DNA of 64,000 nucleotides from Stratiolaelaps scimitus (GCA_019614645.1 JABWDB010000002.1:16777501-16841500), one strand, 5' to 3'. Positions 22,980 to 36,438 are shown, counted from the stretch's first letter. Numbers and translations are program-made. The notes: generated by a model from the sequence alone, not told the origin.

Positions 22980-23339
22980 TCATCGCGACGCTATTTGCTG
23001 CGATGCAGATAGCAGAGCGAGTGTGTTGTTCTCCCGTCTCGTCTGGCCGTCATCTGCATATTTCCAGCCAAACAGCAACATAATTCGATTCGATGCGGCG
23101 TTGAAGAAGAGGCCGTACGCAGAAGAAGCCCCAGTCTGCCTGTTCCAGGCTACCGAATACGTACAAGCATCGCCGATGTCGTAAACAGCTATATATTCGC
23201 CGTCTTCGATTTGAGGCGAACGCGTCTTTCGGGAGCCAACGCGAGAGTCGGAGCCAGACAATTCAACCCCAAACTGCCAGCGGTCAGCTGGGACGACAGC
23301 CAGCGTTCGGCATCCGCAAGTATTGGTGACCGCACAACG
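22980..23339 (-). CDS. Exon-like open frame of 119 codons, minus strand
   Basis: Between stops, the minus strand encodes about 119 residues. They include a Cys-containing start (CAVTNTCGCRTL) and a segment with the look of a folded beta-rich domain (DGEYIAVYDIGDACTYSVAW, then YGLFFNAASNRIMLLFGWKY). An AG directly at the upstream stop (23340-23342) could be the acceptor, but the preceding pyrimidine tract is poor. In the same frame a further 47 codons are open after the TGA, as might be seen in a pseudogene with one nonsense change. Local GC is higher than in the flanks. The YADD string inside is not followed by other reverse transcriptase motifs. Plus-strand frames (22783-23184, 23211-23501) overlap. 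Family unknown. Confidence 0.25.
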   Translation of the reverse strand, partial: RCAVTNTCGCRTLAVVPADRWQFGVELSGSDSRVGSRKTRSPQIEDGEYIAVYDIGDACTYSVAWNRQTGASSAYGLFFNAASNRIMLLFGWKYADDGQTRRENNTLALLSASQQIASR

Positions 23340-23519
23340 CTATCGTGCTCTCGGTCGACGACCAAGCTGCCGACAGAAACGGACCACTATGCGCAGTTAT
23401 GGCGAGCATTTGGAAGGGCAACACCGGACAGCAATGCTAATCACAGTGCGACTGCTCCCGAAAGCTCGAGAAGTTGTGTGAAAGACGCTCACACTGGATA
23501 ATTAGAATACAATTAATTA

Positions 23520-24410
23520 CTACTGAAAGCCAATCGATGAGTGATTCGCTTTTGCATTCACCAATTTTAGATTAGAGCAATTTGACCGCACAGTGTGCGC
23601 ACGCAACGCTGAATACGCTGCTTCTATATCCATATTCACAGATGCATTTAGCGTGTCGATTAGATTGAGCCGTTTCCGAGGGCAAAGACGTTTTTAGGCT
23701 GGGCATGATTCTGTGGCGGATAGGGCCAGAGTTGTCGGCACCACTGGTTGCAGATAAGCGGTGGGGTGAAGCTAACGGGGTCGTGCTATCAGATGAACTG
23801 CTAAACCATTCCCAGGGTATGGCTCTAGGCGCAGGCTCAAACTCGATGCCTGAAGCTTTTAGCGAGAAATAGGATCTCTCTCACTATCTCTCTCTGGCTG
23901 TGATAATGTGGCACAGTACAGCATACGGCAACATGGGGAGAGGTCATAATTCGATGCAGAGATAGGAGACTGGCGTGCCTCTAATAGGGCGCCTCAAACT
24001 TTCGCGTCCTAGGGCACCTCACCGATCGAGGAAGAGTTCTGCCGGCCGGCCAGGTCACGCTGCTCGACAACGAATAGCCGGTTCCCTTGTTAGAGCGCGT
24101 CCAGCATTCAAACATCAACGGGTTCGTGCTTACCCCTTGTGTACTAGGGCTGCAGCAAGCTTAGTGAATATCTTAGTCGCGAGAGCTCTGTGACAAATGC
24201 CGAACTGGCAAAAACCATATATATCCGCTGAGACACAGTACTGACACAGAACACCGTATTCCCTTTGTTGTATCCGCGACCACATGCCCCGACACACCCC
24301 CTGGTACACACCGCATGCATATATGATCTTCGTTAATCGATTGATCCAACATACTTGATATTTGATGTAACATTGCTGATAAAAATAATGTGACATTACT
24401 GTTCTCATAG
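23520..24410. other. Gene-poor stretch
   Basis: Only short, unrecognised frames (for example plus 23975-24193). It ends in ttactgttctcatag, a strong acceptor-like sequence that abuts the long frame at 24411. Confidence 0.45.
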
Positions 24411-25064
24411 TTGCTATATATTAGCATGTACCGCTTTCCGGTATTGCTATCGGACAGAAATACGGACTTGTTAATCAATGCTACGCCTCTTGTACTTCAG
24501 TCTGATGCATTCGAGCTAATAAATTACACTACATTCCAGACTCCGATAACAACAACAATATATATTTCGAGTCGGTTGGACTGCCTAGGAACAATTGCGA
24601 GTAATTACACACACACATGTAGAGTCGTGGTGAATCATAGTACAGTACGCTCGGACCATGCTGTGCGGGTCACAGCCATAGCTATCGCCGACGGTGAGTC
24701 TCAGACCGGCCAGGCCGTGGAGTTATCACCGTCCGCGGGAGCTATTTTATATCATGTCTCACAATCGCGTTACATGAGCGAACGTCACCGTATAGCTCGT
24801 GGCCGGCATTGCAGGCCTTTCATTAGAACTCGACAGGGGAGTTCCATTACGGGTATCAAAGCTGTGTTGTGCTATGCCTCTCACCCTTCTCCCGGTCTCG
24901 CCCTCCCCCTCGTCCTGTCTCCATCCCGCTATGAGACTAATCACTCTATAACGGAGATTGTATGGCAATTCATTGTAACATTGTCACTCATTATCGTATG
25001 CGGGGTGAACCTTTATGTTAAATATATTCTAGAAGCTAAACCTCGCAATGCCGTGGATGGATAG
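24411..25064 (+). CDS. 217-codon frame, possible last exon of a type I membrane glycoprotein
   Basis: This is one of the two longest frames here and is surprising in DNA of ordinary GC. It begins directly after a good acceptor (ttactgttctcatag) in phase 0; an internal ATG lies at 24426. The product has five N-glycosylation sequons (NAT, NYT, NYT, NHS, NHS at about residues 23, 38, 65, 75 and 177) and a Cys pair at about 58/70. One hydrophobic helix lies near residues 184-204 (VWQFIVTLSLIIVCGVNLYV), followed by a short basic tail ending at TAG. That is the layout of an ectodomain, one membrane pass and a small cytoplasmic tail. No signal peptide is present, as expected if earlier exons carry it. 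No family is recognised, no AATAAA is seen close downstream, and no upstream exon was found. Confidence 0.32.
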   Translation: MLYISMYRFPVLLSDRNTDLLINATPLVLQSDAFELINYTTFQTPITTTIYISSRLDCLGTIASNYTHTCRVVVNHSTVRSDHAVRVTAIAIADGESQTGQAVELSPSAGAILYHVSQSRYMSERHRIARGRHCRPFIRTRQGSSITGIKAVLCYASHPSPGLALPLVLSPSRYETNHSITEIVWQFIVTLSLIIVCGVNLYVKYILEAKPRNAVDG

Positions 25065-26220
25065 CTTAAGTGGTTGACAATCACATTTTGTTTATAGGTC
25101 GAATCTGCTACTTGCTATTTATGCCAGTCTGTATTCTATCCATGGTGAATGAGTATTCAGTGTATTTCGACCTTTGTAATGGGCTAAAAAGTGCTCCTTT
25201 TCGAAGGACAAAGCCCCCGCGTAACAATAGTAGCTCAGATCACATTTACTATACATTTCCGTATAGCAGGCACTCAGTGAAGCTATCATATCGCGTCCGC
25301 TCCGGATTACAGCGTAAGAGGGTCGACAGGTAATCATGCGCAATTCCGTTTCAAAAGAGAACCACTGATGTCCAAAAACGCACCTGTAGGATATAACACG
25401 ATGGAGAGTTCCGATTTCCCCAGGGGACTATACGAGACCCTGCGCGCATGTAAAGCTCACCACAGACACACATTCGAGTCGAACTTACGCTTTCGTGAGT
25501 TGTTGTTTCTTGTCGTCCAAATCACACGACCCTAAACGAACCTGCCCCTCTAGCCAGCTTCGGTGCTAAACGTTGGCTTGATTCGTCGAAGCAACTTATT
25601 CAAAGTACTGTGAGGTAGTCGTTGGCTGGGTATCAGAATAGATCATGTTATGAATACTTTATCACACGAACACGTTCGTTCGGTATGTCACAGAAAACGA
25701 TTAGACAATTGCTTCGCGTGGGCAGCCTTTCAGGCCGTTGTCATTAGAGGGACTCATAGATATTATTCTAATGGTGCTATTATGATTGTTGTTAGTTCCG
25801 AAGTAAGTAGTAAGTGCAAGCCAGCACGACATGCATCATGTTTGCATCTCTCGTCCAGTGGCCACAAGGCTTCAAATGCACACACGATTCAAACCACAGA
25901 GAACACATCTCGCGTATCATATGTGGACTGCATAGGCCAATGTGATCGTGCGTGTGAGTGTGCTTTTGTTGTCGGTGCAAAATCGACTCGTTGCATCGTC
26001 CAGAAATCACTGCGATACGGCACGCCGTCCGGTGGCTCGGCGGTGGTGAATCAACGCTGTTTTGTGAGACGCGGACGAACGGTCGACAGAAAACACGACA
26101 CCCAGTGACGAGTAGGCAGTGCAGGCGAAGGTGGGGCATGAGAATTAGACATGAGAACGCTTTGGGCCGGAACCACCCGGCACCACCTCCGACTGAGTCC
26201 TGAGTCAAGTGCTCACGTGG
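25065..26220. other. Gene-poor stretch
   Basis: Overlapping plus and minus frames at 25650-26286 have no recognisable domain. Confidence 0.45.
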
Positions 26221-26227
26221 CATACGG

Positions 26228-26252
26228 CTCTCTCTCTCTCTCTTTCTCTCTC
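26228..26252 (+). repeat. (CT)n microsatellite
   Basis: About twelve CT units with one interruption. Confidence 0.9.
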
Positions 26253-29200
26253 TACTTACGGGATGTACATTTGTTATGAACCCCATCTAAATATTCATGC
26301 GTCAAGGCAGCAGACAGGCAGAAGAGACTCGGCAAACACTGCCAACGCCTGCCAAGCCCACGACATAGGCACTACCTCCCAGCTTCAGGTGGCCCCCGCT
26401 TTACCTATTTTCGCTGAACCACCCCTCATGTCTACATGGCGTCACGTACGCACAAACATAGAGCGTCATCGTAGGGTGCGCGGAGGTGTTTGTGGCCAGG
26501 CGGCGGCGCAAATATCATCCCGGTGATTGTTTCGAGCATCATTACATCAGAACCCGCCGAGAGCACACTGTTGGACAGGTCAGCAACAACAACAACAGCA
26601 ACGGTAATGATGGTCAGGACTACAGAGGGGATTTTAGCAACAGGTTTCCACAACCTCACGAGTGAGCGTAATAGCTGTAGCGGCATATAGGGCTTGTTGA
26701 GCTCGACTAGCTGTTGAATGCAGCGTCACGCCGCAGTCACGCTGCGGCTGTGGGTAGAACAAACGGACCGTTTTCGTCGAGAAGCGACTGCCTACCCATC
26801 TGCACTCTCTTGACGACATGCAGAGTACTTTAATTCGTTATGATCACTACAACGGTTGATGTGTATGTCAACGATTGTGCAATTGACGCACATAATAGAC
26901 AAACATTTTTACTACTATACTAAACGCGAGAACTTAAACATTGTACGAACTGCAGTTTCGTCTATAAACCTCACGGAATGAGTGAATAAACAGATGCCGA
27001 GATGGAGCACCGGTTCATTCGTAAGTCGGGCATATTTCCGGGTCGTGTGAAGCTCTTCTGAAGTGATATTTCTCTCGGTCAGCGACGCACCGTAACAAAC
27101 TTTGATTAAGAGTCGCTTGACTGGTGAGAGGGATTATCAATATGATCGAAGGACTTGTTGCTGTTGTGGGTGTCCCGACATGATCGGGAGCCTCCTACAG
27201 TTGGGCAGACGTTGCTGTTCTCCGAATCGCGCTATCCCCTACGCAATGATAAATTTACTCGAGGTTCTGGGGCCCACAAGTTTTCATAAAACGCTCTGGC
27301 GACACGAACATCATATTGTGTTAACATTGCCGGTAATCTGGTTTTCTCATCTCAGACAAGTGATGAGTTGCTGAGCAACCGGGAAAACTCGAGAACAACA
27401 AAGCTCGGACTGCACAAAGTCGTTGCAATAGAAGCGTAGAAAAAGCTAGGTTCTAAAATGTAGATGTTTATCGCGAAGGAACATAGTTAATTGCCCACGG
27501 AGATACACTAGCGCTTCGTCGTGATGTCACGCCATCGTCGTATACGATGCTTGCAATAACTGCGGTAACTGACCGAGCTATCGCGGACACTCGATCATGG
27601 CCGCTCTGGAAACAACGTTCCAAGTTGGATGAACCGAGCGGGTAGCGACGTTATCCTGCGATACACCTCTGATGATACGGCAGATCTCTAGTGTGTTGAC
27701 TAGAAGGATTCACGCGAAGTATCAACCGAGGTCTCTTCACACTCGACGAAGTGTACGTTAATAATAAATCGCCTAAAGAATCAAGGACCGCATTCGGACA
27801 GAGTGATTTTCTCTATGGGTGTTTCGCCAGCCACGAATTCAACTGCTTCTCAATGTTGCTCCCTGGTTGTTGTAGAAATCGTGCGTTGTACTACTCTATT
27901 GGACGCTGTGTGATAAGCAGCGGGAAACACGAACGGCTACAGCTGATAATGGTCTATAATATTGCAACATTGGGGATGGCAAGAATAGAGTTTGAAAAAC
28001 CATCAAAAGTGTTTCTCCAAGCTCCTATACGGTTTTAGCTTTTACGGCGATCAAAGTAAGCATCGGTCTGCAGTGTGCAAACAAGGAAATCTGTAGAAGT
28101 CCACACGTGGCACTACCGAGACAAGCCTGTGTATGCCGGTCGTTGCGAAAACACAGCCTAAGCCAAACGAACACAAAAAAAATAGCCTGAAAATACCATA
28201 TGTTAATCACTGAGAACCTACAGACAGATACGTTCTGTCTTATACATTTACGCACACAGTCACTACGTTTCATAGCGCTAACCGAGTTTTGACCACCGTT
28301 AGGTGCCCCTACTTAATCATTTCTTCTGTTGCGCACTGAAACAAGGTAAGACACTATGTTTTAGCCGGCTGGCCATCTGTAAGCAATACCTGCTCATATA
28401 GATTTTTATACATCTCCATATTCTGTTTCCATGCAACCAACAATCAGCTGACGTCAATTGCACGGCTGGACTTGGCCGTGGTGAAGTTATTGGCATGTGG
28501 AAAATGCTAAATGATAAATATACGCTTTTTTAATGTTGGGGACCATTGGCTCGTCCCCGTATTACATCGCGTATGTAAGTGTATTCGCCGATGGGAGCTA
28601 TTCGTGCTGATAACGTTTGCTCGAATTGTCGACACATTCGGACCTGTGTGCTCTTGAAGCTAATAAGCAATTCGTTAGATAGAAGTTAGGGAAAGGCAGC
28701 AGATACGTCGACAAGCACTGAACTGTCTTCACATGATTTGAATAAACTCCACAACATACATTTCCCACCTTCCACGATCACCCTGCGCACACTTCTGTGG
28801 CTAGGTCGTCACACCGTCCCTGATGCGGTTGCTACTGCTGTTGAATGTAAAAATACCCTTCATATGTGTCCAAAACACATACGAGCTTTTCACGAACCAT
28901 CGCATCAGAGGATCTTTCAGGTGGCAGGATGTCACCGCGCGCTATTTTGTTGATTCATAGAAAAAAAAGCCTCCGATGTCAGTTTCACCAACACTGCCGC
29001 GACATCAGCGGTCGCACAATTTGTTCTATCCTCTACGAATGTGAGCTGCCTTACAGCTTCCCTGTCATTACATTCATCACTTTATGTTTACGGCTCGATA
29101 CGTTCGTAGCAACTTGAGTGCAGAATTCTATACGCATGCTTTGCTTACGTTATTTTGGACTTCATCCACAGACGAGCGAATCTCAGCTTGTCGTTGGCGG

Positions 29201-30090
29201 AACAATACCGTAGAGACACATGTATCAGAGCGGATTGTGGATAAGTCACCACACTCACCTATAAAGCATGACAGAACGTTCATTGTTAGTATCGGATAGC
29301 ATCAGCAAGTTCTTGAAGAAATCTATGATACTAGACTAGCAGATTGCTAGGCCTGACGAGCAAGTTCACATTTCTCTATATAGAACATAGAAATATCGGC
29401 ATTTGTAGTCTTTAGATGTCAGCATCTACAGATTCCAAACCAGCAACCTCAAAGCATATATCGTCAAGGAGTTCTGAAAAGTGTATTGTTTAATTGTCTA
29501 AGCTAATGACCAAGGGGAGCCCAACAACTATTTTTTTTCGAGAGTTCACTTTTAAGGATGCTTGTTGGTCAAGAACGTGAGGCGCTAACTTGTCATGACT
29601 GTGAACCCATAACTACCGGCAACTATATCTTCACAAGATGAAAACCGTGTCTCCTAACGGTTACAGTTATAGCTCGCACAAACTCCCTCTAAGATTACAA
29701 GCTGGAGACGCTTTCTGCGAATCGGCAATACGAATTAAGTACTGTCGTCACTTTGATATAATATATTTGTCCCTGCCACGTCGACTGCTTCACATTAATT
29801 CATGTCTACTCTCCCTTTAAGCGTTTGAGGGATTTGGATCAACATTTTCAAAATAGACACGAAAAATGAGTAACGGGTTAAGAATAGGTCGGAATCGCAC
29901 AGTCGCTGGTAACCTTCTTGCGGTTATTTTAAAACGTCTTGCAATTTCTTGGAAATCATCTGAACTCTGTCGGTTCTTTAGGTCGGATTTATGGGAGGGG
30001 TGTATGCCTTACCCATACTTTACCAAGGGCCGCCTTAGTCCAACGCTGACCAATGGAGTTTAGGAATGAAAACATCTAGAAATGATATGT
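26253..30090. other. Gene-poor stretch
   Basis: Only short unrecognised frames are seen (for example 27102-27374, 27751-28038). No repeats longer than a few units and no conserved motif. Confidence 0.5.
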
Positions 30091-30099
30091 TTTTTCAGA

Positions 30100-30103
30100 G
30101 ATA

Positions 30104-30134
<31 letters not shown>
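30100..30134. repeat. (TA)n microsatellite
   Basis: TA repeats with one gta interruption near the start. Confidence 0.95.
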
Positions 30135-30135
<1 letters not shown>

Positions 30136-31440
30136 AAGATAAGAGAGGGCGGGAGTTAACGCTATAAACGCGAATTGACAATTTCCATGTTTACTCCTTT
30201 ACGTTGGCTGACGCTTCACGCTGTGTTGTCCAAAAGCAAATTCAGCCAATCTTGTTATTCTTATACATGCAACTATTATACCAAGAATAGAGCAAGAGCG
30301 TGCGTCATGAGCTACAACAGCTGCGAAGGTGTAGGCACTAGCGACGGGGCTAGTAGATGGAGATGCTTCCTGCAAATCTTGTATGGTAAACTAACGGGAT
30401 GGGAGGCGAACATCAATGTTGGAATCAATGTTTGCCCGGCGCCATGTTCATAGAGGCTACATGGGGGTTACGCAGGAACAAAAGCCTTATCTATTCTTCT
30501 GGGGTGATGTTGACACGTTAACACTTTTAAGAGCGGTACATTGCGCCAAGCGAGACTGACGTTGGGCCGCAACGCCATACAGGATATTCTATCGGGGACG
30601 TCCGGCTATCTGCATATGGGAGACACTCTCTATTTAGACTCGAGACGGTGCCGCAAGGAAGCGTCTACGACATCGCTGGCGTACAGCGCTTTCCAGCACA
30701 ATAACGGGGACAATGGCATTGTCGTCACCTGATAAATGTGCCTGCGTCTGCGGGTTGATAATAAACGCTATCGCCGATACAATAATGTTCCATAAATAGC
30801 AGGCAACAGTTAATTGATTAACTTTATTTTTATTATCTAAATTAATTGATAAATTAGTTGAATAAAAATAGAAATATTAAATAAAAATTAATAGATTAAA
30901 TTAGTTGATTTGATGCAAGTAAGGATCGCGGTGTGTGTTTGTGAGGTCCACAGCTAGCAAAACAAAATAGCCCTAGCCATGACAACGTACACGGAGCGAT
31001 GCGAACAGTTCACATTATCATGGATAGCGCTGCGTGCAAGAGGAACCCTGTGGAAATATCACTGAGGGAAAAGCGAACAGTGATGCCGTAATTACTCATG
31101 GAGCAAACAAGGAGCACCTTAGACAAGTGCAAAGTTGTGCTATTATTGTCAGCCTTTAAATGACCCTAGCGTTCAAGTGGAATCGTCTTGCACCGTTACT
31201 CGTTATCGATCACAAGCAAATGTCACCAAATTCCTATTTTCTCCCTCCTTTTTGGTGGTCTCGTCTCTGCGCGACGTAACTACCTATAATGCTCAATGCG
31301 CACATATAGTATCGACATTTGCAGCAAACCGACAGTGAGCACAGGCAACCGTAGACGATGCATCGTATGACTGACTAATCCCCCCGTGTATTCCTGCGTT
31401 CGTTGGCTGTGTGCGCTATCCGCATTAAGCACACACATAT
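30135..31440. other. Gene-poor stretch with AT-rich core
   Basis: No gene is recognised. Two short plus frames (30175-30453, 30541-30732) flank the AT-rich tract at 30811-30912. Confidence 0.45.
30811..30912. repeat. Very AT-rich tract with short repeated taaattag/gataaa units
   Basis: About 100 bp of almost pure A/T, with repeated ttaattgat, taaattagttga and aaaaatta words. It is a possible matrix-attachment-like or old microsatellite sequence. Confidence 0.7.
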
Positions 31441-32560
31441 ATCAGCAATAGGCGAACGAGAGAGACGATGACTTTCCTCGACAGAACGAGAACGAAGTGG
31501 TACGAATGAGAGACAGAGGCGGGAACCACCGTTGGAGATGGGAATGAGACAGCATGAAACAGGCGCGGATAACGTGCAAATAGCTGGCTCAGCTCATCGA
31601 GGCGGCAGTGGACGGCGCGGAGAGCCCCGATAGCGGTGGCAACGATGAATAGTAGTAGTGCTATGGCTGCGGAGGGATTCGAGGGGAATATCGACGCGCC
31701 CCCTCTCATCTGTCATGCTGCTCTCGAGATCCGACTCGCTTGGTCTCCTCTCTCTCTCTCTCGCTCGCTGTCGCTCTCTATCGCTATCTCATCTCTCAAT
31801 TTTTTCCTCGGCCATCACCCCCGGCCACTCTCCTTCCAGCACTCGGTTTTCCACTTTCTTTCTCCCACTCTCCCAGTCACTTCAACGAGATACGCGTAAG
31901 TGGGAGCGGGGTCTGTGTATCCGTCTGTCCGCGGGTGGTATCGGCCGCCGGTCGACGAGCGGATCGCACGTGAGGATGGCGGATGTTTGCGACCGGCGGA
32001 TCGCGCCTATAGGACGAGCAGTGGTGTAGCGATAGTAGCAACAGCCGTAGTCACCCTGGTAAAAGGTAGATGCAAGGGTGATTGTGGATGTTTCTAGCAG
32101 CAACATCAGGTCCTAACGATCCAGCGGTTTACTCGCTCGTTCGCCCACGTTATAAGAGGGCGAGAGCCAAAAAAAAAAAGCTGAACAGGACCAGGGGACC
32201 GAGCAGCGACAACGGAAGCAGAAAAGCCGGTAGGCGAAGCAGTGGCAGTAAGGGGAGGAAAGAGGTTCTCGAATATATCACTCACTTCATCACGGCACCT
32301 CTGTGGTACGGCCATCACGAGGCCACGCCGTGCCACCCTGCTTCGGTGGCCCTCTCGCCTACTCTGCTTGGTACTTTGGATCTCTCCACTGTGGATCTGG
32401 GCATCTATCTATTCTTTATTGACAAGCACACTCAGCAAAGCCGAACAGGGGCTTGGGCCAGTTATACTCTCTACATAGCTCCTCTCACCCACTGCACAGC
32501 TAGCAGAGTGAGTGTTTGAGTGGCATATCGAACGAGTGAGTATACGCTATGGTTGGCTAT
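31440..32560. other. GC-rich block with CT tracts and a donor-like site
   Basis: The block is CT-rich on the plus strand at 31740-31880 and is followed by CGC|GTAAGT at 31896-31901, a possible end of a plus-strand 5' UTR exon. Frames are open on both strands to about 145 codons (plus 32082-32519) without any domain. A first exon with its promoter is a reasonable guess. Confidence 0.3.
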
Positions 32561-35500
32561 GGTGGCTCGCTGCTATTGCATAGACAGTCAACGCAACCTA
32601 GTGAATACCAATGTACCAAGCGTTTGTAATTGATACTAGCGAGTTGTCATAAGCGACTCCGGCTTGTCGTGGAAAGCTGAAGGTCTCGAGGCCCCCCCCA
32701 CCCTTCAGTGGGAAGTTGTCTGATTAGCAGAAGCAGTGCATCCGGTTGATTTATCCATATAGAGGTGTGTAATGGCAAAACAAAATCGATGTCTTCTTGC
32801 GAAGACGTAAGTAAGTTGGACTGTGAATATTGGGCGAAAACAAGTCTTTAGAGAAAAATAGATGGAGGTCTGCACCATTCTATAAGTGGACGCACAAGGC
32901 CATGTCACCTTGTTCACGAATACGAAGAGCATGGGCTAACAATGCAGTAAATTGCTGGGCTTACAACCAGTTACCCTATTTCATAGACCTGCCATGTTTT
33001 CTAAGTTGTTTCAATCTGTGTGAAATACCACTTGCACCTGTCGAACGTAACAGCAGATTAGACCGGTATGAAGAGCACAACGCCAGTGATTATGAGATAA
33101 TTGACTGACTAAATCGGATTGATCAAATCCGAGATTCTACGTTTGACAGGGAGACGATCGTCGCAGCGGAAAACGTGTAGCATGCTGCCCAACCACGACT
33201 ACTGGAAGATTTAGTTCAGGGATTGTGGGCCAACTGAAGGGGTCGTGAGATAATGTCGGTGAAGTGCAGATAGGTAACCGTATGCACCACCACATGGAAT
33301 AATATTTGATAATATGTTTTGGTTAGTTTTGTTTGTATCGTTAGATCCAGTTCGTCGGTCGCTGCAGAGGCGTGTGAGAGGCGCATACCCTCGGAATGCT
33401 TAACGTCTACTTGTTTGGCTTAGTACGCTGGCCTGATGCTTTAAACAGGGCCGTGCCTCAACACGGTAGACAATGCGCGCCTGTCGAACACAGACAAGGC
33501 GAATATTGAAGTATTTCTGTTAGTGACAGGAATACCCACGAGTGCCAACTAACATGGAGCAAGGATGCGGGTCCACGCCCTTCGGTATGGACATCACGTA
33601 CTTCACAGCGAAGATGTGCTGCTACTCGCTATAACAGGCTGATGTCACCTATATGTGCGTAGGCTATTTTCAATCCACATTAGGATTAAGTGAGCACATG
33701 TCGGCAAGTGTGTTGCAAGTGACCTAACATTGATCAACAAAAAAATAAATTAACTTCCTTAATTTAATCACGATAGATAAAGTACTTCAAACACATCGAT
33801 AAATATCTCGGAAACCCGATGCAACCTAAAGCAAACAAATCATTCTGGCTAGACTATACTTCCAACTTAGAGATCAAGTAAGCCTAAATCGTTAGCAGCT
33901 GAATGCATAGATAATAGAATAAAAACTGGAGTTGACCTCTTAAAAACACATCTATTGCCCCTCGACCATCCACGTTTCACGCTGGCGTGAACCCAAGAAA
34001 GTCCTCTCCAAGAACTACCCAATAAAATAGGAACGCAGAGCTAGATGAGACGGTAAAGGCACTAAGAGATTTCCTCCCAGCTCAGCTCACTGGCGGCTCT
34101 GCAGGTCTGGAACGACCTAGGGTCAGTCCTGCTTGTCATAGTAGGACCTGTAAGGGCGCGTCTGAACGTGACTACCGCACCTTTCGGCCCCGAAGGCGAC
34201 GTCTGCATAGATTGTTCCTACGCTATGGTATCATCGAACGTTTTACTTTTCACACTTTGTTATACCATATATTCGACTATTTCAACCTTCAGAAATTAGA
34301 TTGACGAGTTCACTGAAGGCAGTCGTACTTTCGAATAATCTGGTAGACGCTGATTTCGAATAGTAGTGAGTTTCGAAGCCAATCACACGATTCTGCGCAA
34401 TGGGCCTAAGGAATTAAATGAGAAGTTACAGCACATACGTGAACTTTTGCCTATGGTTATCGATGGCACTGCGTAAACATTCGGCACCATCACCCTTAAC
34501 GCTGACTATTGTTGCGCTCGCTTCCAAAAAGGCAATTCCTTTGGTAGCACCCGACTCTCGTGCTATTGTCATACAACAATGAATTTGTCAGGCACTTGGC
34601 CAAACTTACCACGTCGATCTCTCGGCAGGCGCTCGTCGAATGTAGCAAAAAGGAACGGGACGTTCGCCTTCTTCTAAGAAGTTCAGTAGTCCGATCTTAA
34701 TAGCTTCTTCCTTCGTCTTTTTCTGATAACCGCTTGCACACTGTTTGACCGAATGCCTGAATCGCTAGAATAGGCCCGTCCTTAACTGTTTGTTTAACAC
34801 GTACGCAAAAGTACATCTCTTTTGTCTCCTGTTCTTGCCTCCCGCCGGCCGTATCTGCCGAAGCGTTGGATGAATTAGTCGGCAGTGACTGACTGGGGCC
34901 GTGTATCGTACAATAGGCCTGTGTTCGATGGCACTGTAACAACTTGGATTACGTGCCCCACTAAGTTTTTAGTAAGTAATACGCGAAAAGCGCATCGCGT
35001 TGCTCCTAACAATGCTTTGTTACAATCATTACCTTGGTTTGTATCGTTAGCAGATATATTTGTAATGCGGATAACTGAGAAACCAGAGTATTAGAAGCAC
35101 CGTAATGATGTTCTAGTTACTTCAACCTTCAATTTGCCTTGTACCTTTATAACTTCTGTGTAAAAAAAAACAGAATTACAGCATACGACGTGATTTTTGG
35201 GGATCGAGATGAGAAGCCTATCACTTAATCCGCGATCCGGTCGTTGCTGAAACAGCCTCTCGGTCACTTCGAAGCACCGATCTGTGACGCCTACTTGGTC
35301 CACTGCATCGTGAGAATTGTTCTGCTGTTTTGCAACCTGAATGTTCAAGAACAGCGACGAACGCGCCGATACATTGAGTGTTTCATGAATGCAGCTTTAA
35401 CGACGCACATCTCAAACAATTCTCTCTCTCTCTATATGGCGTTTAGGTCTTACGTGTACGGGTAATGTTGTGGATACGGCTACGGGATACTGCACATCGA

Positions 35501-35675
35501 TAGGTGCACGATATCCACCGCGTAACACCTTGGACTGCACTAACCAAAATGATCTATTCATTATAGCGGGACTAAACATATAATAATAGGGTTTGTGTGG
35601 TGACCATGTGATCGGTCAGAACGAGCACACTACGTGACCTGAAATCCACCAATTTGCCAATTAGAACGGACTTCA

Positions 35676-35691
35676 AGAGGGAGCTCCCTCT
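35676..35691. repeat. Perfect 16-bp palindrome
   Basis: AGAGGGAGCTCCCTCT is its own complement and contains a SacI-type GAGCTC core. Confidence 0.85.
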
Positions 35692-36384
35692 GGGAGAAAG
35701 AGGGTTATACTGATCGCTAGTTTATAAGGTCATAAAGTTTAAATAGCCCTGTGCTATGAATTAACCGCTTGCAACAGGTCCCAATCGACCCGGCATAACT
35801 TCCGACCCGACCTTGATAGCCTGACCTTACCAACTAATCTGTACCAGTGGATTCACTCGCACTTATTTCGCTATCGTACAGGATGCGGCGACCTACCATA
35901 CCAACGATCGGTACTTGCTAGCCTTGTTTTTGGTGACAGCATAGCTTTGTATTTTTGCACTCGCGATGTTCTGTGCCAGGATACAAACTACAACCCTGCG
36001 GATGATGGCGAACTATAGTAGCTATACAGTAGATTCGTTTCAGCGCAGATTTATTCGCAGAATTAATATCAGGTGTGGTATACTGAATATATCTCTTACC
36101 CTGCTCAACAATAGCAGCACGTCGGCGTTTCACAGACCTCGAACATCCGCATATTCAACAAGCTGGGACACCTAAATGGCTCGGACATTTCCTAGTCATA
36201 CACAGAAAAACAAATCTTCGAAGTGGCCGTAAGATGAGTGCAATCGAAACAGTGCGGACAGGGGCCATATATAGCGTTTTCACCTGGAGTGTGGTTAGAA
36301 TATTAAGGCAAGAATACTGCTGAAAATATAATATTGTATCCTTTGGTTTTAATAAAGGAATATGTATTATTCGCCCCCTCCCCC

Positions 36385-36438
36385 AATAATCCCTAGAAAT
36401 AATCCCTAGTTATTGTACGTTTGAAATATTGTACGTTT
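36385..36438 (+). repeat. Two adjacent short direct duplications
   Basis: AATAATCCCTAG occurs at 36385-36396 and 36398-36409. ATTGTACGTTT occurs at 36412-36422 and 36428-36438. Confidence 0.85.

Noticed and set aside
22980..23100. YADD string in the minus frame, as in reverse transcriptases
   Set aside because: The flanking residues do not fit any RT family and no upstream RT motifs are in frame.
30648..30665. VPQGSV, a reverse transcriptase motif, on the plus strand
   Set aside because: The six residues match non-LTR retrotransposon RT, but the sequence after it lacks LSPLLF and no other RT block lies nearby. Probably chance.
34697..35094. Overlapping minus (34697-34942) and plus (34885-35094) frames that both read like protein
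   Set aside because: Both strands look equally plausible, which shows how easily chance frames look real here; no family match.
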